Assembly (NCBI RefSeq): GCF_900168195.1
Contig: NZ_FUYX01000008.1
Coordinates: 124,001 to 188,000, forward strand
DNA length: 64,000 bases
Origin: Allobosea thiooxidans
Lineage (GTDB): Bacteria > Pseudomonadota > Alphaproteobacteria > Rhizobiales > Beijerinckiaceae
Direction: 5' to 3'
Of this stretch, positions 43,671-53,568 are shown in pieces (position 1 is the stretch's first letter; each line of letters opens with the position of its first letter). Made by a program: the position numbers and the translations under genes. The notes below the pieces were generated by a model. It saw only the letters and a program-made list of their open reading frames with translations. It had not been told where the DNA came from and did not search any database.

Positions 43671-44455
43671 CGCTCGCAGCCCATGAGGTGCGCTGGAGCG
43701 CGGCCGGTCGCCTGATCGTCGACGGCGTCAGCCTGGAGGCGGCGCCGGGGCGGATCCTCGGGCTGATCGGTCCGAACGGATCGGGCAAGTCGAGCCTGCT
43801 GCGCCTGCTTTGCCGGTTGCGCAACGTCGCGAGCGGCGTCGTCAAACTCGACGGGCGCGACATCGCCGGGGTGCCGCGGCGCGCGCTGGCGCAACGGCTC
43901 GCCTTCGTCGAGCAGCAGGCGACGACCGAGATGCAGCTCTCGGTTTGCGACGTCGTCCGGCTCGGCCGCACGCCGCATCGCGCGGCGCTGGCCTCCTGGA
44001 ACGGTGCCGACGAGGCGGCGGTCTCCGCCGCGCTGGAGCGGGTCGGCCTGTCCGAGCGGCACGACCAGCCCTGGCACACGCTGTCGGGCGGCGAGCGCCA
44101 GCGCGTCCATATCGCGCGGGCGCTGGCGCAGGAGCCGAGCGAGCTGATCCTCGACGAACCGACCAACCATCTCGACATCCAGCACCAACTCTCGATCCTG
44201 GCGCTGATCCGCCGGCTCGGCGTCACCTGCATCGTCGCGCTGCACGACCTGAACCTCGCGGCGCTGTTCTGCGACGAGATCGCGCTGCTCCATGGCGGCC
44301 GGCTGCAGGCGGCGGGCACTCCCGAAGCGGTGCTGACGGAGGAGACAATCCGCGCGGTGTTCGGCGTCGCCGTGTCGATCCGGCCCGGCGCGTCCGGGCG
44401 TCCGCATATCGAATATCTCGTCGCGACGGACAGGCCCGCAGAGGAGGGAGCATGA
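43667..44455 (+). CDS. Siderophore/B12-type ABC importer ATPase
   Basis: A 262-residue FecE-type ATPase: Walker A GPNGSGKSSLLRLLCRL, signature LSGGERQRVHIARAL, Walker B LILDEPTNHLDIQHQLS, and H-loop IVALHDLNLAALF. ATG 43667 overlaps the permease stop by ATGA, and its own stop overlaps the methyltransferase start in the same way. It completes the importer with the two preceding genes. Confidence 0.92.
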   Translation: MTLAAHEVRWSAAGRLIVDGVSLEAAPGRILGLIGPNGSGKSSLLRLLCRLRNVASGVVKLDGRDIAGVPRRALAQRLAFVEQQATTEMQLSVCDVVRLGRTPHRAALASWNGADEAAVSAALERVGLSERHDQPWHTLSGGERQRVHIARALAQEPSELILDEPTNHLDIQHQLSILALIRRLGVTCIVALHDLNLAALFCDEIALLHGGRLQAAGTPEAVLTEETIRAVFGVAVSIRPGASGRPHIEYLVATDRPAEEGA

Positions 44456-45108
44456 GGCAAGACGACACCCAGGCCGCGGTCAGCGACTACTGGAGCCGGC
44501 GCGCGCCCGCCTTCGACGGCGTCGCCTCGCATGTCGCGCAGGCCGGGCTCTGGCGGCGGGTGTTGGAAGCGGCCTTCGAGGCGGATGGTCCCAAGGATGT
44601 CGTCGACCTCGGCACCGGCACGGGCGCCTGCGCGCTGGTCGCAGCCGGCCTCGGCCATCGCGTGCAGGCCTGCGACGGGGCGGCCGGCATGCTCGCCGTC
44701 GCCCGCCAGGCGGCGGAGACCAGCGGTCTCTCCATCGCGTTCGAGCATGCGCTGATCGAGGATTGCACGTTCGCCGACGCCTCGGCCGACATCGTCACGC
44801 TGCGCAATGTGCTGTGGACCTTGCCCGATCCCGCGGCCGCGCTCCGCAAGGCGCATAAGCTGCTGAGGCCGGGCGGCCTGATCCTCGTCTCGGACGGGCT
44901 GTGGTCGGTCGCGCCGCAATACCGCTCGACCTATGCGGAGGGGCTCGCCGCCGCTCTGCCCCGGCATGACGGGCTGAGCGAGGACGATGCCAGGGCGATG
45001 CTGGCCGAGGCCGGATTCGGCCCGGCGCGGGGCTGGCAGCAGCTGTTCGCCGGCTCGCCCTATCCGGGCGACGTCCCGATGTTCGTGCTGACGGCGCGGA
45101 AGCCCTGA
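44452..45108 (+). CDS. Class I SAM-dependent methyltransferase
   Basis: A 218-residue methyltransferase. SAM motif I is VVDLGTGTGACALVAAGLGH, acidic loop CDGAAGMLAVARQAA, motif IV region FADASADIVTLRNVLWTLPD, and LRKAHKLLRPGGLILVSDG. It belongs to the Methyltransf_11/UbiE-like group. GAGGAGGGAG before the ATG and the ATGA overlap with the ATPase tie it to the importer operon. Its substrate may be the imported chelate, but a scaffold or detoxification role is equally possible. Confidence 0.85.
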   Translation: MRQDDTQAAVSDYWSRRAPAFDGVASHVAQAGLWRRVLEAAFEADGPKDVVDLGTGTGACALVAAGLGHRVQACDGAAGMLAVARQAAETSGLSIAFEHALIEDCTFADASADIVTLRNVLWTLPDPAAALRKAHKLLRPGGLILVSDGLWSVAPQYRSTYAEGLAAALPRHDGLSEDDARAMLAEAGFGPARGWQQLFAGSPYPGDVPMFVLTARKP

Positions 45109-45177
45109 CGCGATTTGCCGCGGTCCGCGCGATCCGCCGCTTGACAAGCGGCGCCGATCGCGGCCTGCATCTGCGGC

Positions 45178-45203
45178 GGCCCGCCGACGGGCCGGGCGGT
45201 TTC
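45178..45203 (+). terminator. Intrinsic terminator after the methyltransferase gene
   Basis: GGCCCG-CCGA-CGGGCC, then GGGCGGTTTCTGTT. A GC stem followed by a short T-containing tract ends the importer operon. The rest of the 285-bp gap (45109-45393) before purU has one other small dyad (CCGCTT-GAC-AAGCGG, 45137-45151) and no gene I can support. Confidence 0.55.
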
Positions 45204-45393
45204 TGTTCGAGGTCATGGTCGTGCCCAGCGTGGCGGTAATGTCCCGGTTCCGGTTCGCTGCAGACGCGGCGGTTTCCGGCCGCGCCTTTACGACCGGCCG
45301 AGGTTGACGGCAGCGCGTCGCGCGCCACCCCATCCCGCCATCCTCCCCGTACCTTCCAGCTTCGGGAGCCCGTGCGAGCGGGCCGCTGTCCCC

Positions 45394-46266
45394 ATGTCCG
45401 ATTCTTCTTCTTCTTCTCTGATTCTCGCTCTTTCCTGCCCCGACCGGCCGGGCATCGTCGCCGCCGTCTCGACGCTGCTCGCCGAGGCCGGCTGCAATAT
45501 CCGCGACGCCCAGCAATTCGACGACATCGAGACCGGGCGCTTCTTCATGCGGGTCGTGTTCGACCGGCTGGAGGGCGCGCGCGGCGTCGCGGAGATCCGC
45601 GCGCTCGTCGACGAACTCGCGGCGCGCTTCGGGATGACCGTTTCGCTGCGCGATGCGGCGGCGCGCAAGCGCGTCATGCTGCTGGTCTCGAAATTCGACC
45701 ATTGCCTCGCCGACCTGATCTATCGCTGGCGCATCGGCGAATTGCCGATGGACATCACCGGCATCGTCTCGAACCATGCCCGCGAGCACATCGCCTCGAC
45801 CGATCTCGGCGACCTGCCGTTCCACCACATGCCGATCAACCGGCAGACGAAGATGGAGCAGGAGGCCGAGCTCTGGCGGCTGATCCAGGAGACGCAGACC
45901 GAGCTCGTCGTGCTCGCCCGCTACATGCAGATCCTCTCGGACGGCCTCTCGGCCAAGCTGACCGGGCGCTGCATCAACATCCACCACTCGTTCCTGCCCG
46001 GCTTCAAGGGCGCCAAGCCCTACCACCAGGCCCATGAGCGCGGCGTCAAGCTGATCGGGGCGACGGCGCATTACGTCACCTCCGATCTCGACGAGGGCCC
46101 GATCATCGAGCAGGACGTCGAGCGCATCTCCCATCGCGACACGCCCGACGACCTCGTCCGCAAGGGGCGCGACATCGAGCGGCGCGTGCTGGCGCGCGCC
46201 GTGCGCTGCCATCTCGAGGACCGCGTATTGCTGAACGGCAAGAAGACCGTCGTCTTCACGGATTGA
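45394..46266 (+). CDS. purU: Formyltetrahydrofolate deformylase
   Basis: A 290-residue protein: 10-formyl-THF + water = THF + formate. An N-terminal ACT domain ([19 protein letters not shown]) precedes the formyltransferase-fold domain with [20 protein letters not shown], catalytic Asn/His/Asp region, and [20 protein letters not shown]. Length is usual (~285). ATG 45394 gives the standard PurU N-terminus with a poly-Ser run; upstream codons are non-coding in look. It supplies formate and rebalances one-carbon pools. Confidence 0.95.
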   Translation: MSDSSSSSLILALSCPDRPGIVAAVSTLLAEAGCNIRDAQQFDDIETGRFFMRVVFDRLEGARGVAEIRALVDELAARFGMTVSLRDAAARKRVMLLVSKFDHCLADLIYRWRIGELPMDITGIVSNHAREHIASTDLGDLPFHHMPINRQTKMEQEAELWRLIQETQTELVVLARYMQILSDGLSAKLTGRCINIHHSFLPGFKGAKPYHQAHERGVKLIGATAHYVTSDLDEGPIIEQDVERISHRDTPDDLVRKGRDIERRVLARAVRCHLEDRVLLNGKKTVVFTD

Positions 46267-46291
46267 GGCGCGCTTCAGCCGATGGGGAAGC

Positions 46292-46318
46292 CCGGCGCGG
46301 CGGGAAAAGCCGCGCCGG
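46292..46318. terminator. Bidirectional terminator between purU and isomerase gene
   Basis: CCGGCGCGGC-GGGAAAA-GCCGCGCCGG, a perfect 10-bp stem directly between two convergent genes. It touches the stop codon of the reverse-strand gene. Confidence 0.65.
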
Positions 46319-47374
46319 CTAGCCGAGGCCGAGCATCCGGCGCGCCAGGTCCGGCCCGCCGCCGCCGGCGAAATCGTCGAAGGCGGTTTCCGTCACGCGG
46401 ATGATGTGGTCGGCGATGAAGCGGGCGCCCTCGCGCGCGCCGTCCTCGGGATGCTTCAGGGCGCATTCCCATTCCAGCACGGCCCAGCCGTCGAAACCGT
46501 ATTGGGCGAGCTTCGAGAAGATCGCCTTGAAGTCGACCTGGCCGTCGCCGAGCGAGCGGAAGCGTCCGGCCCGGTCGAGCCATGAGGCGAAGCCGGAATA
46601 GACGCCCTGGCGGCCGTTCGGCCGGAACTCGGCGTCCTTCACATGGAAAGCGCTGATGCGCTCATGATAGATGTCGATGAAGGCGAGGTAATCGAGCTGC
46701 TGCAGCAGGAAATGCGAGGGGTCGTAATTGATCCGGCAGCGGCGGTGACCGCCGAGGCGGTCGAGGAAGAGTTCGAAAGTCGCGCCGTCGAAGACGTCCT
46801 CGCCGGGATGGATCTCGAAGCCGATATCGACGCCATGCTCCTCATAGACGTCGAGGATCGGCCGCCAGCGCTTCGCCAGTTCGCCAAAGGCCTCGTCGAC
46901 CAGCCCAGCGGGGCGCTGCGGCCAGGGGTAGAGGAACGGCCAGGCGAGCGCGCCGGTGAAGCTGACCGAACCGTCGAGGCCGAGGCGGCGCGACGCCTTG
47001 GCCGCAAGCTTCATCTGCTCGACCGCCCAGGCCTGCCGCTCCGCCGGCTTGCCGCGCAGGCGGGCAGGCGCGAATACGTCGAAGGCGGCGTCATAGGCGG
47101 GATGGACCGCGACGAGCTGGCCCTGGATATGGGTCGAGAGCTCGGTGATCGCGACGCCGTTGGCGCGGGCGATGCCGGCGATCTCGTCGCAATAATCCTG
47201 TGAAGCCGCCGCCTTCTCGAGATCGAAGAAACGCGCATCCGAGGAGGGCAACTGCACGCCGCGATAGCCGAGGCCCGCGGCCCAGCGGGTAATCGCGTTC
47301 CAGTCGTCGAAAGGCGCGGTGTCGCCCGCGAACTGGGCGAGAAAGATGGCGGGGCCTTGCATCGTGGCCGGCAT
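46319..47374 (-). CDS. Sugar phosphate isomerase/epimerase (xylose isomerase-like TIM barrel)
   Basis: A 351-residue AP_endonuc_2 family protein. Metal-site motifs: GFEIHPGEDVFDG (Glu), INYDPSHFLLQQLDYLAF (Asp, His), SAFHVKDAEFRPNG (His, Asp), and VLEWECALKHPEDG (Glu). The set is complete, so catalysis is likely. Relatives include IolE/IolI and hydroxypyruvate isomerases. It is divergent from the ROK gene, with 206 bp between, and is likely part of the same sugar pathway. A second ATG at 47362 is possible. Confidence 0.87.
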   Translation of the reverse strand: MPATMQGPAIFLAQFAGDTAPFDDWNAITRWAAGLGYRGVQLPSSDARFFDLEKAAASQDYCDEIAGIARANGVAITELSTHIQGQLVAVHPAYDAAFDVFAPARLRGKPAERQAWAVEQMKLAAKASRRLGLDGSVSFTGALAWPFLYPWPQRPAGLVDEAFGELAKRWRPILDVYEEHGVDIGFEIHPGEDVFDGATFELFLDRLGGHRRCRINYDPSHFLLQQLDYLAFIDIYHERISAFHVKDAEFRPNGRQGVYSGFASWLDRAGRFRSLGDGQVDFKAIFSKLAQYGFDGWAVLEWECALKHPEDGAREGARFIADHIIRVTETAFDDFAGGGGPDLARRMLGLG

Positions 47375-47484
47375 CGGCGGATTCTCCCGTTTCCGCCCAG
47401 CTTGGCGCGAGGCGCGCAGTTTCGTCCAGACCGCAGCCGGCCCGCCGCGGCGGGATCTTCGAGGAAGCTTTTGCCTGATTTTGG

Positions 47485-47495
47485 CCGAAGTTCGG
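47485..47495. promoter_or_regulatory. Short palindrome in divergent isomerase/ROK region
   Basis: CCGAA-G-TTCGG is a perfect dyad in the 206-bp region between two divergent genes, next to AT-richer sequence (GCTTTTGCCTGATTTTGG). A ROK operator is plausible but the dyad is short and could be chance. Confidence 0.3.
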
Positions 47496-47580
47496 TCTTG
47501 AGAGGCGCGGCCGGCTTTTCTAGCCTCACGGCAATCGGTCGCGAACAGGCCGAACGCATATTGGGAGGTCGGCCATCGCC

Positions 47581-48777
47581 TTGCCCTGGCACCGCTTGAG
47601 CCCGGATGAGCTCGCGCTGCTCGAAGCGACCTTCTGGTCGGGCGGCGTCGCGCGCCATGCGTTGGCCGACACGCTGCAGTTCTCGCGCAGCAAGACGAAT
47701 GCGCTGACGGCGGGGCTCCTCGACCAGGGGTTGCTCGACGAGGCGGGTGCCCAGCATTCGACCGGCGGGCGACGTCCGGAGACGCTCAAGGTCCATGGCC
47801 GCATCGGCGTGCTTTTCGGCGTCGACATCGGCGCGACCAGCCTCGATGTGGCGCTGCTGCGGCCGGACCTCACCATCATCGCCCGCCATTCCCAGGAGGC
47901 CGACGTCCAGGCCGGCCCGGGGCCGATCATGGCCCGGCTGCGCAGCCTGCTGCCGGCCATGCTGGCGCAGAACGGCATCGCGCCGGATCGGGTGCTCGCG
48001 GTCGGCATCGGCGTGCCCGGCCCGGTCAATTTCGCCGTCGGCCAGCTCGTCAACCCGCCGCTGATGCCGGGCTGGGACAGCTATGCCATCCGCGACGACA
48101 TGCGGGAGATCACCGACGCTCCGGTCTTCGTCGACAACGACGTGAACCTGATGGCGCTCGGCGTGCTCTGGCGCCAGCGCAAGCAGATCGACAATTTCCT
48201 GGTGATCAAGGTCGGCACCGGCATCGGCTGCGGCATCGTCTGCCATGGCGAGCTCTATCGCGGCGCCACCGGCTCGGCCGGCGATATCGGCCATATCTGC
48301 GCCGATCCGGAGGGGCCGCTCTGCCGCTGCGGCAATCGCGGCTGCGTCGAGGCCATGGCCGCGGCGCCGGCCATCGTGGCGATGGGCGTCGATGCGGCGC
48401 AGAGCGGGCGCAGCCCGGCGCTGGCGGCGAAGCTCGCCGAGAAGGGCAGGGTGGAGGCGAGCGATGTCGGCGCCGCCTGCCGCGCCGGCGATGCCGAGGC
48501 GGATGCGATCGTGCGCCGCTCCGGCCGGCTGATCGGCCAGGTGCTGGCGGCGCTCGTGAACTTCTACAACCCGTCCCACATCTTCATCGGCGGCGGCGTC
48601 TCGGCGATCGGCCCGATGTTCCTCGCCGCGATCCGCCAGAGCGTGAACCAGCGTTCGCTCGCCCTCTCGACCCGCCATCTCGAGATCACCGCCGCGCCGC
48701 TCGGCTCCGAGACGGGGCTGATCGGCGCAGGCGTGCTCGCCATGCGCGAGGCCCTGCGCAGCGGGAGCCCGGCATGA
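47581..48777 (+). CDS. ROK family transcriptional regulator
   Basis: A 398-residue ROK repressor. The N-terminal winged helix (~residues 8-70: ALADTLQFSRSKTNALTAGL) precedes a sugar-kinase-fold domain with VDIGATSLDVALL, GIGVPGPVNFAVGQLVNPP, the ROK signature around GSAGDIGHICADPEGPLC, and the zinc cluster CRCGNRGCVE. The start appears to be TTG 47581 with GGGAGG 12 nt upstream; no better in-frame codon exists nearby. It overlaps the ABC ATPase gene by ATGA, so it is made along with the importer it probably represses. Confidence 0.87.
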   Translation: MPWHRLSPDELALLEATFWSGGVARHALADTLQFSRSKTNALTAGLLDQGLLDEAGAQHSTGGRRPETLKVHGRIGVLFGVDIGATSLDVALLRPDLTIIARHSQEADVQAGPGPIMARLRSLLPAMLAQNGIAPDRVLAVGIGVPGPVNFAVGQLVNPPLMPGWDSYAIRDDMREITDAPVFVDNDVNLMALGVLWRQRKQIDNFLVIKVGTGIGCGIVCHGELYRGATGSAGDIGHICADPEGPLCRCGNRGCVEAMAAAPAIVAMGVDAAQSGRSPALAAKLAEKGRVEASDVGAACRAGDAEADAIVRRSGRLIGQVLAALVNFYNPSHIFIGGGVSAIGPMFLAAIRQSVNQRSLALSTRHLEITAAPLGSETGLIGAGVLAMREALRSGSPA

Positions 48778-50291
48778 GCGGGACGCAGCAGCAGGCGGGG
48801 CTGTCCGTCGCCTTCGACGGCATCGTCAAGCGCTTCGGGCCGGTCCAGGTCCTGCACGGCGTCTCCTTCGCGCTCGAGCCCGGCCGCGTCTACGGGCTGC
48901 TCGGCGAGAACGGCGCCGGCAAGTCGACTCTGATGAAGATCCTCGCCGGCTACGAACAGCCGAGCGAGGGCCGGGTGCTGGTCGACGGCGAAGCCGTCGC
49001 CTTCTCCGGCTCCCGCGACGCGGAGGCGCGCGGGATCGTGCTGATCCACCAGGAATTCAACCTGGCGGAGGATCTCTCGATCGCCGGCAACATCTTCCTC
49101 GGGCATGAGCGCCGCAAGGGCTGGTTTCTCGACGAGCGCGCGATGCGCAGCGAGGCTGAGGCCGCGCTCGCCGCGGTCGGCCTCACGCGCGATCCGGACG
49201 AGCCAGTGCGCCGCCTGATCGTCGCCGAGAAGCAGCTGGTCGAGATCGCCAAGGCGCTGTCGCGCAAGGCGCGCTTCCTCATCATGGACGAGCCGACCGC
49301 GACGCTGACGCCGTCCGAGGTCTCGCGGCTGTTCGGCCTGATCGAGCGGATGAAGGCGCAGGGCGTCACCATCGTCTACATTTCGCACAAGCTCGACGAG
49401 GTGGAGCGCATCACCGACGAGGTCGTGGTGATGCGCGACGGCCGGCTGGTCGGCCGGGCGCCCACCGCCTCGCTCACCCGCCACGACATGGCGACGATGA
49501 TGGTCGGGCGCGAGATCGCCGATCTCTTCCCCGACAAGGTGGAGCCGCAGGCGGCGGCCGCGCCCGCGCTGCAGGTCGAAGGCTTCACCGTGCCCGGCTG
49601 GGCGCAGGACGTTTCCTTCGCCGTGCGGCCGGGCGAGATCCTCGGCTTCGCGGGGCTGGTCGGCGCCGGCCGCACCGAGCTGTTCGAAGGCATCATGGGG
49701 CTGAGGCCGGGCAGCGGCACGATCCGGCTCGGCGGCAGGCCGGCCGCGCTGCGCTCGCCCCGTGACGCCGCCCGCAACGGCCTCACCTATCTGAGCGAGG
49801 ACCGCAAGGGGAAGGGGCTGCACACCGCCTTTCCGTTGCGTCCTAACCTCACCCTGATGGCGCTGGAGCGCTATGCCCGGCCCTGGCTCGACCAGGGCGC
49901 AGAGCGCGAGGCGCTGAAGGGCGCCGTCGCCGAATTCGGCATCCGCACCGGCTCGCTGGAAGCGCGCGCCGCGTCGCTCTCCGGCGGCAACCAGCAGAAG
50001 CTGGCGCTGGCCAAGGTGCTGCATCCGGAGCCGCGGGTCGTGGTGCTCGACGAGCCGACGCGCGGCGTCGATGTCGGCGCCAAGCGCGAGATCTACTTCC
50101 TGATCCAGAAGCTGGCGGCGAAGGGGCTCGCCGTCGTCGTGATCTCCTCGGAACTGATCGAGCTGATCGGCCTCGCCCATCGCGTCGCGATCATGCGCGA
50201 GGGGCGGCTGGTCGCGACCGTCGGCGGAGACGAGATGACGGAGGAGACGATGATCGCCTACGCAACGGGAGCGCGCCATGTCGCAGCCTGA
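48774..50291 (+). CDS. Sugar ABC importer ATPase (RbsA/MglA family, two nucleotide domains)
   Basis: A 505-residue double ATPase. Domain 1: Walker [54 protein letters not shown]. Domain 2: degenerate Walker [18 protein letters not shown] and signature [15 protein letters not shown] with [19 protein letters not shown]. This asymmetric pattern is normal for the family. It overlaps the permease gene by 14 bp. Confidence 0.94.
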   Translation: MSGTQQQAGLSVAFDGIVKRFGPVQVLHGVSFALEPGRVYGLLGENGAGKSTLMKILAGYEQPSEGRVLVDGEAVAFSGSRDAEARGIVLIHQEFNLAEDLSIAGNIFLGHERRKGWFLDERAMRSEAEAALAAVGLTRDPDEPVRRLIVAEKQLVEIAKALSRKARFLIMDEPTATLTPSEVSRLFGLIERMKAQGVTIVYISHKLDEVERITDEVVVMRDGRLVGRAPTASLTRHDMATMMVGREIADLFPDKVEPQAAAAPALQVEGFTVPGWAQDVSFAVRPGEILGFAGLVGAGRTELFEGIMGLRPGSGTIRLGGRPAALRSPRDAARNGLTYLSEDRKGKGLHTAFPLRPNLTLMALERYARPWLDQGAEREALKGAVAEFGIRTGSLEARAASLSGGNQQKLALAKVLHPEPRVVVLDEPTRGVDVGAKREIYFLIQKLAAKGLAVVVISSELIELIGLAHRVAIMREGRLVATVGGDEMTEETMIAYATGARHVAA

Positions 50292-51294
50292 GACCCTGCA
50301 GGGCGCAGCCGCCGGCGGGCGGCGGGAGAACGGAACGCCTCTGGCGGAGCGCATCGCCAGCATCGGGCCGGTCATCGGCCTGATCCTGCTCTGCGGCCTC
50401 GGCGCGCTGCTCAACGGCGATTTCGCCACGCTCGACAACGGCCTCAACGTGCTCACCCGCACGGCCTTCATCGGCATCATCGCGGTCGGGATGTGCTTCG
50501 TCATCATCCTGGGCGGCATCGACCTCTCGGTCGGCTCGATGGCGGCGCTGATCGCCGGCTGCGTCATCATGTTCATCAACTGGGCGGCGGGCGCGCTCGG
50601 CTCGCCCCTGCTCGCGGTGGTGTGCGGCGCCGGGCTTGCCGTGCTGCTCGGCGCCGTCTTCGGGCTGATCCATGGCGTGCTGATCGCGAAGGGGCGGATC
50701 GAGCCGTTCATCGTCACGCTCGGCACGCTCGGCATCTTCCGGGCCTACCTGACCTATTTCGCGGATGGCGGGGCGCTGACGCTGGAGAACAACCTCGCCG
50801 ACATCTATGCCCCGGTCTATTACGGCAGCCTCGCCGGCGTCCCGATCCCGGTCGTGGTCTTCCTGCTGGTCGCGATCGTCGGCGCGGTGATCCTGAACAA
50901 GACGGCCTTCGGCCGCCATGTCCAGGCCATCGGCTCCAACGAGACGGTCGCCCGCTACGCGGCGGTCGATGTCGAGCGGGTCAAGATCCTCACCTACATG
51001 CTGCTCGGCATCTGCGTCGGCATCGCCACGCTGCTCTACGTGCCGCGCCTCGGCTCGGCCTCGCCGACCACGGGCCTGCTCTGGGAGCTCGAGGCGATCG
51101 CCTCGGTCATCGTCGGCGGCGCCGCGCTGAAGGGCGGCCATGGCAGCATCACCGGCACGGTCATCGGCGCGATCCTGCTCTCGGTGATCAGCAACATCCT
51201 CAACCTGACGAGCCTGATCAGCGTCTATCTCAACGCCGCCGTGCAGGGCTTCGTCATCATCACCGTCGCGTTTTTGCAGAAAGGCCGCCGCTGA
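50278..51294 (+). CDS. Sugar ABC importer permease (RbsC family)
   Basis: A 338-residue BPD_transp_2 permease with eight to ten helices. Motifs: [60 protein letters not shown], and [20 protein letters not shown]. It forms the channel with the RbsA-like ATPase. The N-terminus is soluble and Gly/Ala-rich. Confidence 0.93.
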   Translation: MSQPETLQGAAAGGRRENGTPLAERIASIGPVIGLILLCGLGALLNGDFATLDNGLNVLTRTAFIGIIAVGMCFVIILGGIDLSVGSMAALIAGCVIMFINWAAGALGSPLLAVVCGAGLAVLLGAVFGLIHGVLIAKGRIEPFIVTLGTLGIFRAYLTYFADGGALTLENNLADIYAPVYYGSLAGVPIPVVVFLLVAIVGAVILNKTAFGRHVQAIGSNETVARYAAVDVERVKILTYMLLGICVGIATLLYVPRLGSASPTTGLLWELEAIASVIVGGAALKGGHGSITGTVIGAILLSVISNILNLTSLISVYLNAAVQGFVIITVAFLQKGRR

Positions 51295-51321
51295 AGGTTG
51301 GCCATACAGGGAGAGAAAGCG

Positions 51322-52284
51322 ATGTCCATGCAGACCAGACGCAGCCTCATGCTTGCCGCCGCAGCCGGCCTCGCCTTCGCGGCGAGCGGTGCCGCCGCCG
51401 AGCCCGTCAATCTCGGCGTCTCGATTCCGGCCGCGACGCACAGCTTCATGGGCGGCATCAACTACTGGGCCAACCAGGCCAAGAAGGATCTCGAAGCCAA
51501 GCACAAGGACCTCAAGATCACGATCCGCACCGCCGCCAACGCGACCGAGCAGGCCAACCAGCTCCAGGACCTGAGCACGGTCAACAAGATCAATGCGCTC
51601 GTCGTCTTCCCCTTCGAGTCGGCGGCGCTGACCCGGCCGGTCGCCAATGTGAAGGCCAAGGGCGCCTATGTGACGGTGGTCGACCGCGGCCTCACCGACA
51701 CCTCCGCCCAGGATGCCTATGTCGCCGGCGACAACACCGCCTTCGGCAAGATCCCGGCCGAGTACATCGCCAAGACGCTGGGCGGGAAGGGCACCGTCGT
51801 GGCGCTGCGCGGCATCCCGACCACGCTCGACAACGAGCGCATGGATGCCTTCAACGGCGTGCTGAAAGGCCATCCCGACATCAAGCTGCTCGACGCCAAA
51901 TACGCCAACTGGAACCGCGACGACGCCTACAAGGTGACGCAGGACTTCCTGACGCGCTTCAAGGATATCGACGCCTTCTGGGCGGCCGATGACGACATGG
52001 CCTTCGGCGCGATCCGGGCGATCGACCAGGCGGGGCGCAAGGACATCAAGATCATCTTCGGCGGCGCCGGCGCCAAGGACATGGTCAAGCTGATCATCGA
52101 CAACAAGGATCCGCGCATCCAGGCGAATGTCAGCTATTCGCCGAAGTTCATCTACGACGCGATCAAGCTGACGGCGGAGGCGCGGCTCAAGGGCGAGAAG
52201 CTGCCGGCGACCACGATCATCCCCTCGGTGCTGATCGACAAGGGCAATGCCAAGGACTTCTACCATCCCGACTCGCCATTCTGA
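51322..52284 (+). CDS. Sugar ABC importer binding protein (RbsB-like)
   Basis: A 320-residue Peripla_BP_4 protein. Signal sequence: [20 protein letters not shown]. The mature part has [60 protein letters not shown] and [30 protein letters not shown] precedes ATG 51322. It belongs to the pentose/inositol-type binding proteins; the actual sugar is not known. A stem-loop (52301-52326) separates it from the next gene. Confidence 0.92.
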   Translation: MSMQTRRSLMLAAAAGLAFAASGAAAEPVNLGVSIPAATHSFMGGINYWANQAKKDLEAKHKDLKITIRTAANATEQANQLQDLSTVNKINALVVFPFESAALTRPVANVKAKGAYVTVVDRGLTDTSAQDAYVAGDNTAFGKIPAEYIAKTLGGKGTVVALRGIPTTLDNERMDAFNGVLKGHPDIKLLDAKYANWNRDDAYKVTQDFLTRFKDIDAFWAADDDMAFGAIRAIDQAGRKDIKIIFGGAGAKDMVKLIIDNKDPRIQANVSYSPKFIYDAIKLTAEARLKGEKLPATTIIPSVLIDKGNAKDFYHPDSPF

Positions 52285-52300
52285 GGCCGAGGCGCCCTTG

Positions 52301-52326
52301 CGGCCGCTTCGCCCGCGGAGCGGCCG
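52301..52326 (+). terminator. Stem-loop after sugar-binding protein gene
   Basis: CGGCCGCT-N10-AGCGGCCG, a perfect 8-bp stem followed by TCCTTCC. It may partly end transcription, leaving lower expression of the Gfo/Idh gene, or stabilise the upstream message. Confidence 0.5.
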
Positions 52327-52338
52327 TCCTTCCCACGC

Positions 52339-53514
52339 ATGGATGAGCCGATGATCGACGCGACGTTGCCCCGGATGCGCTATGCCATGGTCGGCGGCGG
52401 TCACGGCGCCTTCATCGGCGCCGTGCATCGCCACGCCATCGCCCTCGACGGGCTGGCCGAGCTGGCGGCCGGTGCCCTGTCCGCGACGCCGGAGAAGGCG
52501 CTCGCCTCCGGTCGGGCGCTCGGGCTCGCGGATGCCGGCAATCATGCGAGCTGGCAGGCATTGCTGGAGGCGGAGCTGAAGCGCCCAGCCGAGGAGCGCG
52601 TCGACGCCGTCGTCATTGTCACGCCGACCGACAGCCATTTCCCGATCGCGCACGCCTTCGCCGATGCCGGCTTCAACGTCGTCTGCGACAAGCCGCTGGT
52701 CCATACCGGCGCTCAGGCCGAGGCGCTGGTCGAAACGGTTTCGGCGCGCGGCACGGTCTTCGGCGTCACCTACAACTACACCGGCTATCCGATGGTGCGG
52801 CAGGCGCGCGAGATGGTGCGCTCCGGCGCGCTCGGCGCCATCCGCAAGGTCGTGGTCGAGTACAATCAGGGCTGGCTCGCCACCGCGCTGGAGGCGACCG
52901 GCAACAAGCAGGCCGGCTGGCGCACCGATCCTGCCCGCAGCGGCATTGCCGGGGCGCTCGGCGATATCGGCTCGCATGCCGAGAATCTCGTCTCGGCCGT
53001 GACCGGCCTTGCGATCGAGGAGCTGGTGGCCGATCTCGGTGCGCTGGTCCCGGGCCGTGCGCTCGACGACGACGCCAGCATCCTGCTGCGTTTCGCGGGT
53101 GGGGCACGGGGCGTGCTCGTCGCCTCGCAGATCAATGCCGGGCTGGAGAACGACCTGCGCCTGCGTGTCTCTGGCGAGGACGGCACGCTGGAATGGCGGC
53201 AGGAGGAGCCGAACCGGCTGGTCCATCACCGCCGCGACGGACCGATGCAGATCCTGACGCGCGCCTCGCCCTGGCTCGGCGAATCGGCGCGCCGGGCAGG
53301 GCGGATACCGCCCGGCCACCCGGAAGGCTTCATCGAGGCCTTCGCCAACGTCTATCGCGGCGTCTTCGCCGATATCCGCGCCCGCCGGAACGGCGTCGCC
53401 GCCGACCCGCTCGACGCCGACTACCCGACCGTGGCGGATGGCGCGCGCGGCGTCCGCTTCATCGAATGCGCCGTCGCGTCCTCGGCCGGGCACCGCTGGC
53501 TGCGCTTCCCGTAG
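52339..53514 (+). CDS. Gfo/Idh/MocA family oxidoreductase
   Basis: A 391-residue NAD(P)-dependent sugar dehydrogenase-like protein. The Rossmann motif reads [40 protein letters not shown] carries the usual EKP-type Lys (here DKP). [20 protein letters not shown] and [15 protein letters not shown] (catalytic His) follow. Substrates in the family include inositols, galactose and glucuronides. The ATG at 52351, preceded by GGATGAG, is an alternative start. Last gene of the sugar locus. Confidence 0.88.
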   Translation: MDEPMIDATLPRMRYAMVGGGHGAFIGAVHRHAIALDGLAELAAGALSATPEKALASGRALGLADAGNHASWQALLEAELKRPAEERVDAVVIVTPTDSHFPIAHAFADAGFNVVCDKPLVHTGAQAEALVETVSARGTVFGVTYNYTGYPMVRQAREMVRSGALGAIRKVVVEYNQGWLATALEATGNKQAGWRTDPARSGIAGALGDIGSHAENLVSAVTGLAIEELVADLGALVPGRALDDDASILLRFAGGARGVLVASQINAGLENDLRLRVSGEDGTLEWRQEEPNRLVHHRRDGPMQILTRASPWLGESARRAGRIPPGHPEGFIEAFANVYRGVFADIRARRNGVAADPLDADYPTVADGARGVRFIECAVASSAGHRWLRFP

Positions 53515-53540
53515 CCAAAGGGCAGCTAGTGGCCCGACAC

Positions 53541-53560
53541 GCCGCCGTGATGCCGGCGGC
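53541..53560. terminator. Stem-loop between convergent genes
   Basis: GCCGCC-GTGATGCC-GGCGGC lies in the 54-bp gap between the Gfo/Idh gene and the reverse-strand chrA. Likely a shared terminator. Confidence 0.5.
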
Positions 53561-53568
53561 CCGCCGTC

